In this document: positions 24,284 through 35,651 of the stretch, piece after piece | Position numbering within the stretch: the stretch's first letter is position 1 | Layout: each line of letters begins with the position of its first letter | Assembly: GCF_050003625.1 (NCBI RefSeq) | Contig: NC_134398.1 | Span: 115,668,145 to 115,732,144 of the forward strand | Length of the DNA stretch: 64,000 nt | Source of the DNA: Haematobia irritans | Taxonomy: Eukaryota; Arthropoda; Insecta; Diptera; Muscidae | Direction: 5' to 3' | The notes under the pieces: model-generated | What the model was told of the DNA's origin: nothing | What the model saw: the letters and a program-made list of their open reading frames with translations, nothing else | Databases searched by the model: none | Made by a program: the position numbers and the translations under genes

Positions 24284-27193
24284 ATACCCTCCATCATAGG
24301 ATGGGGGTATATTAACTTTGTCATTCCGTTTGTAACACATCGAAATATTGCTCTAAGACCCCATAAAGTATATATATTCTGGGTCGTGGTGAAATTCTGA
24401 GTCGATCTAAGCATGTCCGTCCGTCCGTCCGTCTGTCCGTCCGTCTGTTGAAATCACGCTAACTTCCGAACGAGCCACCGTGGTGCAATGGTTAGCATGC
24501 CCGCCTTGCATACACAAGGTCGTGGGTTCGATTCCTGCTACGACCGAACACCAAAAAGTTTTTCAGCGGTGGATTATCCCACCTCAGTAATGCTGGTGAC
24601 ATTTCTGAGGGTTTCAAAGCTTCTCTAAGTGGTTTCACTAGAATGTGGAACGCCGTTCGGACTCGGCTATAAAAAGGAGGTCCCTTGTCATTGAGCTTAA
24701 CATGGAATCGGGCAGCACTCAGTGATAAGAGAGAAGTTCACCACTGTGGTATCACAATGGACTGAATAGTCTAAGTGAGCCTGATATATCGGGCTGCCAC
24801 ATAACCTAACCTAACCTAACCTAACTTCCGAACGAAACAAGCTATCGACTTGAAACTTGGCACAAGTAGTTGTTATTGAGGTAGGTCGGATGGTATTGCA
24901 AATGGGCCATATCGGTCCACTTTTACGTATAGCCCCCATATAACGGACCCCAAAATTTGGCTTGCGAGGCCTCTAACAGAAGCATATTTCATCCGATCCG
25001 GCTGAAATTTGGTACATGGTGTTGGTATATGGTCTCTAACAACCATGCAAAAATTGGTCCATATCGGTCCATAATTATATATAGCCCCCATATAAACCGA
25101 TCCCCAGATTTGGCTTGTGGAGCCTCTAAGAGAAGCATATTTCATCCGATCCGGCTGAAATTTGGTACATGGTATTGGTTATGGTCTCTAACAATCATGC
25201 AAAAATTGGTCCACATCGGTCCATAATTATATATAGCCCCCATATAAACCGATTGGTTGGCTTGCGGAGCCTCAAAGAGAAGAAAATTTCATCCGATCCG
25301 GCTGAAATTTGGTATATGATGTCGGTATATGGTCTCTAACAACCATGCAAAAATTGGTCCATATCGGTCCTTAATTATATATAGCCCCCATATAAACCGA
25401 TCCCCAGATTTGGCTTGTGGAGCCTCTAAGAGAAGCATATTTCATCCGATCCGGCTGAAATTTGGTACATGGTATTGGTTATGGTCTCTAACAATCATGC
25501 AAAAATTGGTCCACATCGGTCCATAATTATATATAGCCCCCATATAAACCGATCCCCAGATTTGGTTTGTGGAGCCTCTAAGAGAAGCATATTTCATCCG
25601 ATCCGGCTGAAATTTGGTACATGGTGTTGGTATATGGTCTCTAACAACCATGCAAAAATTGGTCCATATCGGTCCTTAATTATATATTGCCCCCATATAA
25701 ACCGATCCCCAGATTTGGCTTGTGGAGCCTCTAAGAGAAGCATATTTCATCCGATCCGGCTGAAATTTGGTACATGGTGTTGGTATATGGTCTCTAACAA
25801 TCATGCAAAAATTGGTCCACATCGGTTCATAATTATATATAGCCCCCATATAAACCGATCTCCAGATTTGGCTTGCGAAGCCTCAAAGAGAAGCAAATTG
25901 CATCCGATCCGGCTGAAATTTGGTACATGGTATTGGTATATGGTCTCTAGCAACCGTGCAAAAATTGGTCCACATCGGTCCATAATTATATATAGCGCAC
26001 ATATAAACCGATCCCCAGATTTGGGTTGCGGAGCCTCTAAGAGAAGCAAATTTCATCCGATCCGGCTCAAATTTGGTACATGGTATTGGTATATGGTCTC
26101 TAATAATCATGCAAAACTTGGTCCACATCGGTTCATAATTATATATAGCCCCCATATAAACCGATCCCCAGATTTGGGTTGCGGAGCCTCTAAGAGAAGC
26201 AAATTTCATCCGATCCGGCTCAAATTTGGTACATGGTATTGGTATATGGTCTCTAGCAACCGTTCAAAAATTGGTCCATATCGGTCCATAATTATATATA
26301 GCCCCCATATAAAACGTTCTCCAGATTTGACCTCCGGAGCCTCTTGGAGGAGCAAAATTCGTCCGATCCGGTTCGAATTAGGAACGTGGTGTTAGTATAT
26401 GGTCGCTAACAGCCATACCAAAATTGGTCCTATCACACAAAAATTGGTCCATATCGGTTCATAATCATGGTTGCCACTAGAGCCAAAAATAATCTACCAA
26501 AATTTTATTTCTATAGAAAATTTTGTCAAAATTTTATTTCTAGAGAAAATTTTGTTAAAATTTTATTCGGTTCATAATAAAATTTTCATCATTGTCAAAA
26601 TTTTATTTCTATAGAAAATGTTGTTCAAAAGTTTATTTATATAGAAAATGTTGTTAAAATTTTATTTCTGTAGACATTTTTGTCAAAATTTTCTTTCTAT
26701 AGAAAATCGAGCCAAAAATAATCTACCAAGATTTTATAATCTATAGAAAATTTTGTCAAAAGTTTATTTCTATAGAAAATTTTGTTAAAATTTTATTTCT
26801 GTAGACATTTTTGTCAAAATTTTCTTTCTATAGAAAATTTTGTGAAAATTTTTATTTCTATAGAAAAGTTTGTGAAAATTTTATTTCTATAGAAAATTTT
26901 GTTAAAATTTTATTTCTGTAGAAAATTTTGTCAAAATTTTATGTCTACTTTGTCAAACTGAATTATATACGTATTGGATCGATCTTTTTTGATTTAATAT
27001 ATACCACGTATGGACTTACATACAATTTAGAAGATGGTGTTAGGAGGTTTTAAGATACCTTGTCATCGGCAAGCGTTACCGCAACTTAAGTAATTCGATT
27101 GTGGGTGGTAGTGTTTAGAAGAAGTTTCTACGCAATCCATGATGGAGGGTACATAAGCTTCGCCCTGGCCGAACTTACGGCCGTATATACTTG
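24284..27193. mobile_element. F1 element (F1c), complete, holding a SINE
   Basis: It runs from ATACCCTCC to TATACTTG. Comparison with the C1/C3 empty site shows two additional T, that is a TT duplication. About ten 153-bp units follow the gtccgtcc run, then the tttctatagaaa array (26490-26945) and the terminal palindromes ttcgccctggccgaa (one mismatch) and tacggccgta. A plus-strand frame of 308 codons (25469-26395) is a product of the 3n period. Its peptide unit, with NNHAKIGPHRSIII, repeats every 51 residues. Confidence 0.83.
24474..24820 (+). mobile_element. tRNA-derived SINE, full length
   Basis: The 5' head is tRNA-like, with an A box TGGTGCAATGG (24481-24491) and a B box GGTTCGATTCC (24525-24535), so it should be transcribed by RNA polymerase III. 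A tRNA-unrelated body of about 200 bp follows, then a 3' part (gtggtatcacaatggactga... to gggctgccac) and four or more TAACC repeats. The target ctaacttccgaacg is duplicated around it inside F1c; F1b, without the SINE, reads straight through. The 3' part matches the LINE at 51720-52260, the likely source of its retrotransposition machinery. Confidence 0.9.
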
Positions 27194-27656
27194 TTTTTAT
27201 TTTTGTTCTTTCAGTGGTTTGTGTGTGTGTGTTTATTATTCGTGAATGGTTTATTTGTCTGGATGAGGTGTTGTCTTCAAGGAAGGCACATGTGTTTTTG
27301 TTGTTGTAGGTATGTTTTGGTTTTGCTTGGTTTTGTTTGGCATGCTTCAGTTGTGTAGTTGGCGTTGGCGTGGGCTGTTGCACCTTTTTAGCAAGTATGT
27401 AACAAGGGAATACAAAGGTATGGAATATTTTGTTTTTTTTGAGACATATATTGGTGTTTGTTTATTAAAACTTTTAAATGAAAGTTATTAATATTTTATC
27501 GATGAGTTGTACAATGGTGATGATCGGTAGCTTAGAAAAAAGTTATTAAGAATGTTCAATATTTAGGAAAAAATGCTGAAATGGAAAGTATATTGAAATT
27601 GTTTTATCTAATTTAATTTTTATTATTCAATGTAAAAAATAAATATTCAATTTCAG

Positions 27657-28774
27657 AGTAACTCCAGATGAATTTGGAAAATTGTTTGTTACACCTCAGC
27701 GTATAGTTTAATCATAAATAGGTAAGTGCTCTTTTTTCAATGTGGTTTTCTTTTAAAAAATAATATTCTTTATGTATATTATTATTCGCTAATTATTATT
27801 ATTTTTTTTTTTTAAGTTTAAGTTTCATGTTTTTCTTTGTTGTAAAAAATATTTAATTTAAGAGCAACCCCAGATGGATTCGGGCAAATTTTTATATTTC
27901 TCCTCAGCGTATAATTTAATAGAGAAGTGGTAAGTTTTCTTTTAAAAATTGGCTTTCTTTTCACTAGAATATTTACGTTTTTATGACCTTTTTAGTATCA
28001 AAATTACAGGTTTTAAACCTTATTTTAATATTACTTTAATCAAATATTTTTGGAAATCAATTTAATATGTTTAATGTAAAAAACAAATATTTAATTTCAG
28101 AATAACAATTTGGAAACATTTTTATGAATTGGTAAGCTTTCTTTAACATTCTTTTAACCAGAATATTTATTTTATTTATTTCTTAATTAGATTTTTTGGA
28201 AACTAATTTAATTTTTTTTATTTAATGTAAAAAATAAATATTTAATTTCAGAGTAACCCCAAAGGAATTTCGATAACTTTTGAACCTCAGCGTACAATGT
28301 AATAGAGAATTGGTAAGTTTTATATTAAAACTTTGGCTTTCTTGTACAAGAATATTTATTGTATTATGTCCTTCACATCGATAACAACACAATTTTATGA
28401 GATAATATATTACTTAATTCATTATTTCTCTAATTGTTTCAGGTACAAACTTTATGAGGTACGTTTATCTAAGAAAAGTTGAATTCCTTACACCATTTAA
28501 TAAAATGCCCCCAAATATGGTAAGTTACAAGCTAATTTAAAGAGCTAAAAAATTATATTTTATTACATGTTAATTTTTAACAATTTTCATTATTCCTTCC
28601 ATTTTTTTCAGCAAGATATGTGAAAAATATACTTACGATGAATAAAAAACTAAGGAAAAGTCAAAATGTCCAAAAAGCGAGTTAAAATAAACTACTTTCT
28701 TGTTCCACGTGGTCATAATTTTTATTCACAAAAACATTGTATTAAGAACTTTCATCATAAGTTTTTATAATAAA
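27657..28774 (+). other. Exon-like array with splice signals in C4
   Basis: Six units follow acceptor-like ends, and the first five have donors. U1 is 27657-27721 (tttcag before, gtaagt after), U2 27863-27929 (tttaag, gtaagt), U3 28101-28131 (tttcag, gtaagc), U4 28252-28312 (tttcag, gtaagt), U5 28443-28519 (gtttcag, gtaagt), and U6 starts at 28612 after a T-run and cag. U2 has an ATG and encodes MDSGKFLYFSSAYNLIEK, ending in tg. Spliced to U5 it would read W-Y-K-L-Y-E-V and stop in U5. The other U5 frame, MRYVYLRKVEFLTPFNKM, runs into U6 and stops at caagatatgTGA. AATAAA lies at 28769-28774. U1, U3 and U4 are damaged here, but matching units in C1 are open. That these sites are used is inference. 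Confidence 0.6.
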
Positions 28775-29181
28775 GTACTTTTGCTTAAAGAAAGTTTAAT
28801 TTTATTGTATGAAAATTTTCATAATAGTAAAACGGTTTGTTGTTTCTTTAATTATTTAATTTCTCTGTACTGTGGAATGATTGATTTAAAAATAGTTTAG
28901 TCGTCGACATTTTAAAGAGACTGTTAACCAATCTTTATTATCGGGTTTCCCAAAAAATAAGCAAGTAAACCATAATAATACTGACTTTTTAACTTGGTAG
29001 GGGTATATATATCTTATGGTGTTGTAAAAATGAACTAAAATACAATGTTATAGATTAACTAAAATTTAAGAGAATTATAAACTAAACAAGTTGAAAAAAA
29101 TCTTAAGGGCTAAATCATGGTCAATATTACTACAGTTTAGTTCATTTTGCAATGGAAAAGGGTTCACTGTTTTTTTCAGTG

Positions 29182-29580
29182 TGTTATATAATTAAATTTA
29201 CACAGAAAAAATTTATAACATTTGTAATTTGTGCAAAGCTTTCTTGTTCTTAAAATTTCGAAAGAATTTTTTCATAAGAAACTCGTGGAGGAGTAAATTT
29301 CATCCGATCCGGTTAAAATTTGATACGTAATGATTTCCGTAATACCAACTGATTTCAAAAGTGTGGAGCTTTACAGACAGAAAAAATATCACCAAAATAT
29401 TGCCAATATAAAAGCGGATTGAAGTTAAAAAATTTTTCAATTAATACAATAAACATTTTAATCAAGATGGAAACATTAAGTTAATTAAGTCAAGGATTGA
29501 AAATTTTAAAATTTTTAACTTACAACTGAATTGATACAATTATCTTTTTAATCAAACTCGGAAGACTAAGTCAATTAAAA
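29182..29580. other. AT-rich spacer with ttaattg motifs and an F1 scrap
   Basis: The stretch 29284-29340 (gtggaggagtaaatttcatccgatcc...) is a decayed piece of an F1 unit. From about 29400, ttaattaagtcaa and tcaattaaaac motifs recur as at 35156-35470. F1d and F2 together interrupt that block. No gene. Confidence 0.5.
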
Positions 29581-31224
29581 CAAGTATATACGGCCGTAAG
29601 TTCGGCCAGGCCGAAGCTTATGTACGCTCCACCATGGATTGCGTTGAAACTTCTACTGAAGCCGATGGCAAGGTATCTTAAAACTTCATAACACCGTAAT
29701 ATATACCACATAGTCCATACGTGGTATATATTAAACTAAAAAGGCTGAATAAATACTTATAAAGTTTAAAGTTTCTATAGAAATAAAATTTTGACAAAAT
29801 AAAATTTTGACAACATTTTCTATAGAAGTAAAATTTTGACAAAATTTTCTATAGAAATAAAATTTGGAAAAAAATTTATAGAAATAAAATTTTGACAAAA
29901 TTTTCTACAGAAATACAATTTTGTCAAAATTTTCTATAGAAATAAAATTTTGGCGAAATTTACTATAGAAATAAAATTTTAACAATATTTTCTATAGAAA
30001 TAAAATTTTGACAATGTTTTCTATAAAAATAAAATTTGGTAGATTATTTTTGGATCGAGTGACAACCATGATTATGAGCCGATATGGACCAATTTATGTG
30101 TGATTGGGGATCGGCTATATATAACTATAGACTGATATGGACCAATTTTGGCATGGTTATTAGCGACCTTATACTAACACCACGTTGCAAATTTCAACCG
30201 GACGGGTGAATTTAGCTCCTCCAAGAGGCTCCGGAGGTCAAATCTGGGGAACGGTTTATATGGGGGCTATATATAATTATGGACCGATATGGACCAATTC
30301 TGGCGTGTTTGTTAGAGACCACATTCTAACACCATGTTCCAAATTTCAACCGAATCGGATGAATTTTGCTCCTCCAAGAGGCTCCGGAGTACAAATCTGG
30401 GGATCGATTTATATGGGGGCTATATATAATTATGGACCGATATGGACCAATTCTTGCATGGTTGTTAGAGACCATATACTAACACCACGTACCAAATTTC
30501 AAACGGATCGGATGAATTTTGCTCCTCTAAGAGGCTCCGGAGGTCAAATCTGGGGATCGGCTTATATGGGTACAAAATTCCAGCCGGATCGGATGAAATT
30601 TGCTTCTCTTAGAGCAAACGCAAGCCAAATTTGGGGGTCCGTTTATATGGGGGATATACGTAAAAGTGGACCGATTTGGACCAATTTTTGCATGGTTGTT
30701 AGAGACCATATAGTAACACCCTGTACCAAATTTCAGGCTGATCGGATGAAATTTGCTTCTTGTAGAGCAATCGCAAGCCAAATTTGGGGGTCCGTTTATA
30801 TGGGGGCTATACGTAAAAGTGGACCGATATGGACCAATTTTTGCATGGTTGTTAGAGACCATATACTAACGCCATGTACCAAATTTCAGCAGGATCGGAT
30901 GAAATTTGCTTCTCTTAGAGCAATCGAAAGCCAAATTTGGGGGTCCGTTTATATGGGGGCTATACGTAAAAGTGGACCATTTGCAATACCATCCGACCTA
31001 CATCAATAACAACTACTTGTGCCAAGTTTCAAGTCGATAGCTTGTTTCGTTCTGAAGTTAGCGTGATTTCAACAGACGGACGGACGGACGGACATGCTCA
31101 GATCGACTCAGAATTTCACCACGACCCAGAATATATATACTTTATGGGGTCTTAGAGCAATATTTCGATGTGTTACAAACGGAATGACAAAGTTAATATA
31201 CCCCCATCCTATGGTGGAGGGTAT
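29581..31224. mobile_element. F1 element, reverse orientation (F1d)
   Basis: It runs from CAAGTATATACGGCCGTAAG with the palindrome ttcggccaggccgaa to ...ggtggaGGGTAT, with AA before and after. It holds the tttctatagaaa array (29780-30045), four to five 153-bp units and the gacggacggacgga run (31075-31091). The 274-codon frame in it is a repeat artefact. Confidence 0.82.
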
Positions 31225-31794
31225 AACAAGTAAGGAAGGTCTAAAGTTGGGCGGGGCCGACTATATTATATCCTGCACCACTTTGTAGATCCAAATTTTC
31301 GATACCATATCACATCTCTATTGGGGGCTATATAGAAAGGTTTGTCCCAAATTCATATATTTAAATATCACTCGATCTGGACAGAATTTGATAGACTTCT
31401 ACAAAATGTATAGACTCAAACTTTAAGTCGGCTAATGCACTAGGGTGGAACACAATGTTAGTAAAATAATATGGGAAAATATTTAAATATGAAGCAATTT
31501 TAAGGAAACTTCGCAAAAGTTTATTTATGATTTAACGCTCGATATATATGTATTAGAAGTTTAGGAAAATTAGAGTCATTTTTACAACTTTTCGACAAAG
31601 CAATGGCGATTTAACAAGGAAAATGTTGGTATTTTAACCATTTTTGTCGAAATCAGAAAAACATATATATGGGAGCTATATCTAAATCTGAACCGATTTC
31701 AACCAAATTTGGCACGCATGACTATACTACCAATGTACTCCTTGTGCAAAATTTCAAGCTAATCGGGATAAAACTCTGACCCAGAGTTCATATA

Positions 31795-34655
31795 CACTGA
31801 AAAAACAGTGAACCCATTTCCATTGCAAAATGAACTAAACTGTAGTAATATTGACCATGATTTAGCCCTTAAGATTTTTTTCAACTTGTCTAGTTTATAA
31901 TTCTCTTAAATTTTAGTTCATCTATAACATTGTATTTTAGTTCATTTTTACAACACCATAAGATTTATATACCCCTACCAAGTTAAAAAGTCAATATTCT
32001 TTTGGTTTACTTGCTTATTTTGTGGGAAACCCGATAATAAAAATTGGTTAACAGTCTCTTTAAAATGTCGACGACTAAACTATTTTTAAATCAATCATTC
32101 CGTAGTACAGAGAAATTAAATAATTAAATGAACAACAAACCGTTTTGCTATTATGAAAATTTTCATACATTAAAATTAAACTTTCTTTAAGCAAAAGTAC
32201 TTTATTATAAAAACTTATGATGAAAGTTCTTAATACAATGTTTTTTGTGAATAAAAATTATGACCACGTGGAACAGAGAGTAGTTCATTTGAACTCGCTG
32301 TTTGGACATTTTGACTTATCCTTTTTTTATTCATCGTAGGTAATTTTTTCACATATCTTGCTGGAAAAAATGGAAGCAATAATGAAAATTGTTAAAAATT
32401 AACACCATGTAATGAAATATAAGTGTTTAATTCTTTATATTATCTTGTATCATATTTGGGGGCATTTTATCAAATGGTGTAAGGAATTCAACTTTTCTTT
32501 GGAAAACGTATCTCATAAAATTTGTACCTGAAACAATTAGAGAAATAATGAAGTATTTTATATAAACTCATAAAACTGTGTTGTTATCGATATTCTAGTT
32601 GAAAGAAAGACAAAGTTTTAATATAAAACTTACCAATTCTCTATTAAATTGTACGCTGAGGGGAAATATAAAAAGTTGTCCAAATGTATTTGGGTTACTC
32701 TGAAATTAAATATATATTTTTTACATTAATTAAAATTATTAAATAGGTTTCCAAAAAATCTAACGAAAAAAATAATAATATGCATAAAAAACCAACTATT
32801 CTTGATAACCCTAGATAGTCATCATTCGTCAAAATGACGACACGTGATTTCATTTTCGATTTAAAATGCACTTTAGTTTATTGGGAAATGGTAAATTTAA
32901 GTTATACTAATTCGACGGTTTTATGAATTTTTGTTTCATACTACTTAAAACTAAATTGAATAAGAAAATAAATTCAAGTTTGGTTCACTTTTTCGCTCAC
33001 GATGAAAATTATAGCGTCTTGAAATCAGCCGTAGTCAAAATGAAGAAGGATGACGTTAATGTACAAAAAATAAGGATGACTGTCCAGGGTTAAAAGAAAG
33101 TTAAAGAATCCTTACCAATTCACTATTAAATTACAGGCAAAGGAGTACTAAAAATTTGTCCAAATTTTTAAGGGGTTATTCTGAAATTAAATATTTTTTT
33201 TACATTAAAAATATTACATTGGTTTCCAAAAAATTTATTAAAGAAATACTAAAATAAGGTATTAAAAACCTGTAATTTTGATGATAAAAAGGTCATAAAA
33301 ACGTAAATATTCTAGTCGAAAAAAGGCAATTTTTAAAAGAAAACTTACCAATTCTCTATTTTTTAAATTTGTTCGAATCCATCTGGAGTTGCTCTGAAAT
33401 TAAATATTGTTTTTACAACAAAGAAAACCATTAAACTGATTTACAAACAAAAATAATTAACAAATAATAATATAGATACAAAATATTATTTTTAAAAGAA
33501 AGTCATATTAAAAAATACTTACCAATTTATAAATAAACTATACGCTGAGATATAACAAAAATTTTCCAAATTTATCTGGAATTGAATATTAATTTTTTAC
33601 ATTGAATAATAAAAATTTCAATGCACTTTCAATTTCAACATATTTTCCTAAATATTCTTAATAACTTTTTTCTAAACTACCGATAAAATATTAATAACTT
33701 TCATTTAAAAGGTTTAATAAACAACAATATATGTCTCAAAAATCCAAAATATTCCATGACTTTATATTCCCTTTTCCCTTGTTGCATATCTTCTTAAAAG
33801 ATGCAACAGCCCACGCCAACGCCAACTATGCAACTGAAGCATGCCAAACAAAACCAAGCAAAGCCAAAACATTCCTACAACAACAAAAACACATGTGCCT
33901 TTATTGAAAACAACACATCATCTAGCCAAATAAACCATCCGCAAATAACAAACACACACGCAAACCACTAAATGAACAAAAATAAAAACAACCCCACGCT
34001 CATGTATACACAACAAAACTCAAGTAACATCATCTTTACATTAATCACATTCCACTATGCCGATAAAGATCTCTGTACTATGCACTAGTTCATCGCATCT
34101 GCTGACAATTTACTCTGAGAACAATATTCGTAAAGGCACACCAGTGTATGAACGATGAAACGTTTAACTTAAAATTTACAAATTTTTCATGAAATGTTAT
34201 CTACCATTTTTGACGAAAATGTCTATAAATTTAATTAAATGTGAACTAAAAATATTTCATTGGGTAATTTTTTACCAACAATTATTAACTATAGGAATTG
34301 TCAGTAAAAAATTGCTATCCACTTTCAAGTTCATTTTTCGTAAAAAAATATTTTCTCATACAAAAAAATTTTATAGTAAATTGCACTTATTATTTAGAAA
34401 ATACTTTACATTTCACAAGTAGTTTTATAGCATGACAAACGAATTTTTAACTACTAGTTAAGAAATTTTTTAAGGAAATTTCCATCGTATTTTGTAGGCC
34501 ATGAACTAAACGATTGCTACTTAGAATTTGTAAAATTTCCTTTCGAGTAATTAGTTTTCGTTGAAGATACGAAAAATGAACTAAAATTCTGGAAAATTCT
34601 TGTAATAAATTATTGTAAAAATCTTCTTAAATTTACGAGACACTTTTTTTCTGTG
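31795..34655 (-). mobile_element. C-family element, copy C3
   Basis: The ends are CACTGAAAAAACAGTGAACC and GACACTTTTTTTCTGTG, with TA on both sides (31793-31794 and 34656-34657). On the minus strand the 3' exon (32450-32535) encodes MRYVFQRKVEFLTPFDKM, close to C1 and C4, and is followed by the conserved caagatatgTGA. Its donor is lost (atacaag instead of gtaagt). The exon unit near 32630-32710 keeps FPSAYNLIEN but has ATA for ATG, as in C2. C2 and C3 therefore share an ancestor, as does the MITE at 32809-33089. Confidence 0.82.
32809..33089. mobile_element. piggyBac-like MITE, 281 bp, copy 2
   Basis: The ends are CCCTAGATAGTCAT and, in reverse, CCCTGGACAGTCAT, flanked by ataa (32805-32808) and ttaa (33090-33093). 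Same length and same site as copy 1. C1 and C4 lack it (ggttaaaag and cttttaacc respectively). Confidence 0.85.
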
Positions 34656-35155
34656 TAAGTGCATATCGGGCGAAAGATATATATGGGAGCTATATCTAAA
34701 TCTGAATCGGTTTCAACCAAATTTGGCACACTTGACTATACGACTAAGTGTTATGTTTGTACAAAATTTCAAGCAAATCGGTATAAAACTCTGGCTGCTG
34801 GGTCCATATTAGTGCATATCGGGCGAAAGATATATATGGGAGCTATATCTAAATCTGAACCGATTTCTTCCAAAATCAATAGGATTCTATTCTGACCCAA
34901 ATTAGGAACATGTGCCAAATTTGAAGGCGATTGGACTTAAATTGCGACCTAGACTTTGATTACAAAAATGTGTTCACAGACAGACGGACGGACGGAGGGA
35001 CGGACGGACAGACAGACGGACATGGTTATATCGACTCAGGGACCCACCCTGAGCATTATTGCCAAAGACACCATGTGTCTATCTCGTCTCCTTCTGGGTG
35101 TTACAAACATATGCACTAACTTATAATATCCTGTTCCACAGTGTGGCGCAGGGTA

Positions 35156-35480
35156 TAAAAAGTGATTTTAATTTTTAACAAAAAATTTTTTTCAAACAAT
35201 CAATTTTTTAATCAAACTAAAAACACTGACTCAGTTAAGAAAGTAATTGTAAAAAAGTTATGTTTTTGATGAAAAAAATAATTGGGTTTTGCAATCACCA
35301 TCACTTAAATTTTTCATTGAATCAATTAAAAAGTTAATTGAAATTTTCTTATGAAATCAATTAATTTTTTAGTCAAGTATGTTTTTAATGACCAATTAAA
35401 ACTGTTATTGATACTATCATTTTCGTGATTTCACATTTCAATTAAAAAATTAATTGGATCAAAATTCTAAATTAATATAT
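35156..35480. repeat. ttaattg/caattaa-rich block
   Basis: Repeated short inverted motifs (tcaattaaaaagttaattga, gaaatcaattaattttttag) run through this stretch and pair with similar motifs at 29400-29580. The two blocks look like the halves of one decayed foldback element interrupted by F1d and F2. No gene. Confidence 0.45.
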
Positions 35481-35651
35481 TTGCATCCATACATTTAATA
35501 TTTAAGAAACTTGATGTCCCAGACATAATATGGTTTACCGTATTGACGTATTTCTGTTAAGGTATTTCCGTTGAATGCGGTGAATGCGTTGTTATCAGTG
35601 AATAAAGCTTTCTTGTTCAGTTGTAAATTTGTATACCCCGAGAGGAAATCA

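Larger units (their letters stand above)
23558..29181 (+). mobile_element. C-family element, copy C4, holding F1c and a SINE
   Basis: This is C1-C3 in the opposite orientation: left end CACAGAAAAAAAGTG, right end CACTGTTTTTTTCAGTG, flanked by TG on both sides (23556-23557 and 29182-29183). F1c (24284-27193) splits it. The empty site is seen in C1 and C3 (aaaaacaacccc near 5390 and 33990). Without F1c the element is about 2.7 kb. The exon-like array is easiest to read here because it lies on the plus strand (27657-28774). No transposase is present. Confidence 0.85.
31227..35155. mobile_element. F2 repeat element, split by C3
   Basis: It starts CAAGTAAGGAAGGTCTAAAG immediately after the AA that ends F1d, and ends ...gcgcaGGGTAT before AA. 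Like F1 it has gacggacggacgga-type runs (34980-35020), short units with 'tatatgggagctatatctaaatc' (31664, 34680, 34834) and CAAGTA...GGGTAT ends, but its sequence differs. C3 (31795-34655) interrupts it; the paralogous unit at 34799-34830 shows the joined sequence. No coding region. Confidence 0.72.

Noticed and set aside
24798..24826. Telomere-like cctaacctaacc repeats (also 52241-52262 and 47331-47350)
   Set aside because: They are four to six units at the 3' end of SINE and LINE copies and fit retroelement tails. Flies of this group do not use such telomeric repeats.
25469..26395. 308-codon open frame and similar frames of 90-274 codons in all F1 copies, on both strands
   Set aside because: They repeat every 51 residues because the DNA unit is 153 bp, occur on both strands of the same DNA, and differ in start and end between copies. 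No domain is recognisable.
29581..31224. F1 as a Helitron because of terminal hairpins
   Set aside because: Empty sites indicate two extra bases at the target, and neither end shows the TC start or CTRR stop of Helitrons. Kept as unclassified.
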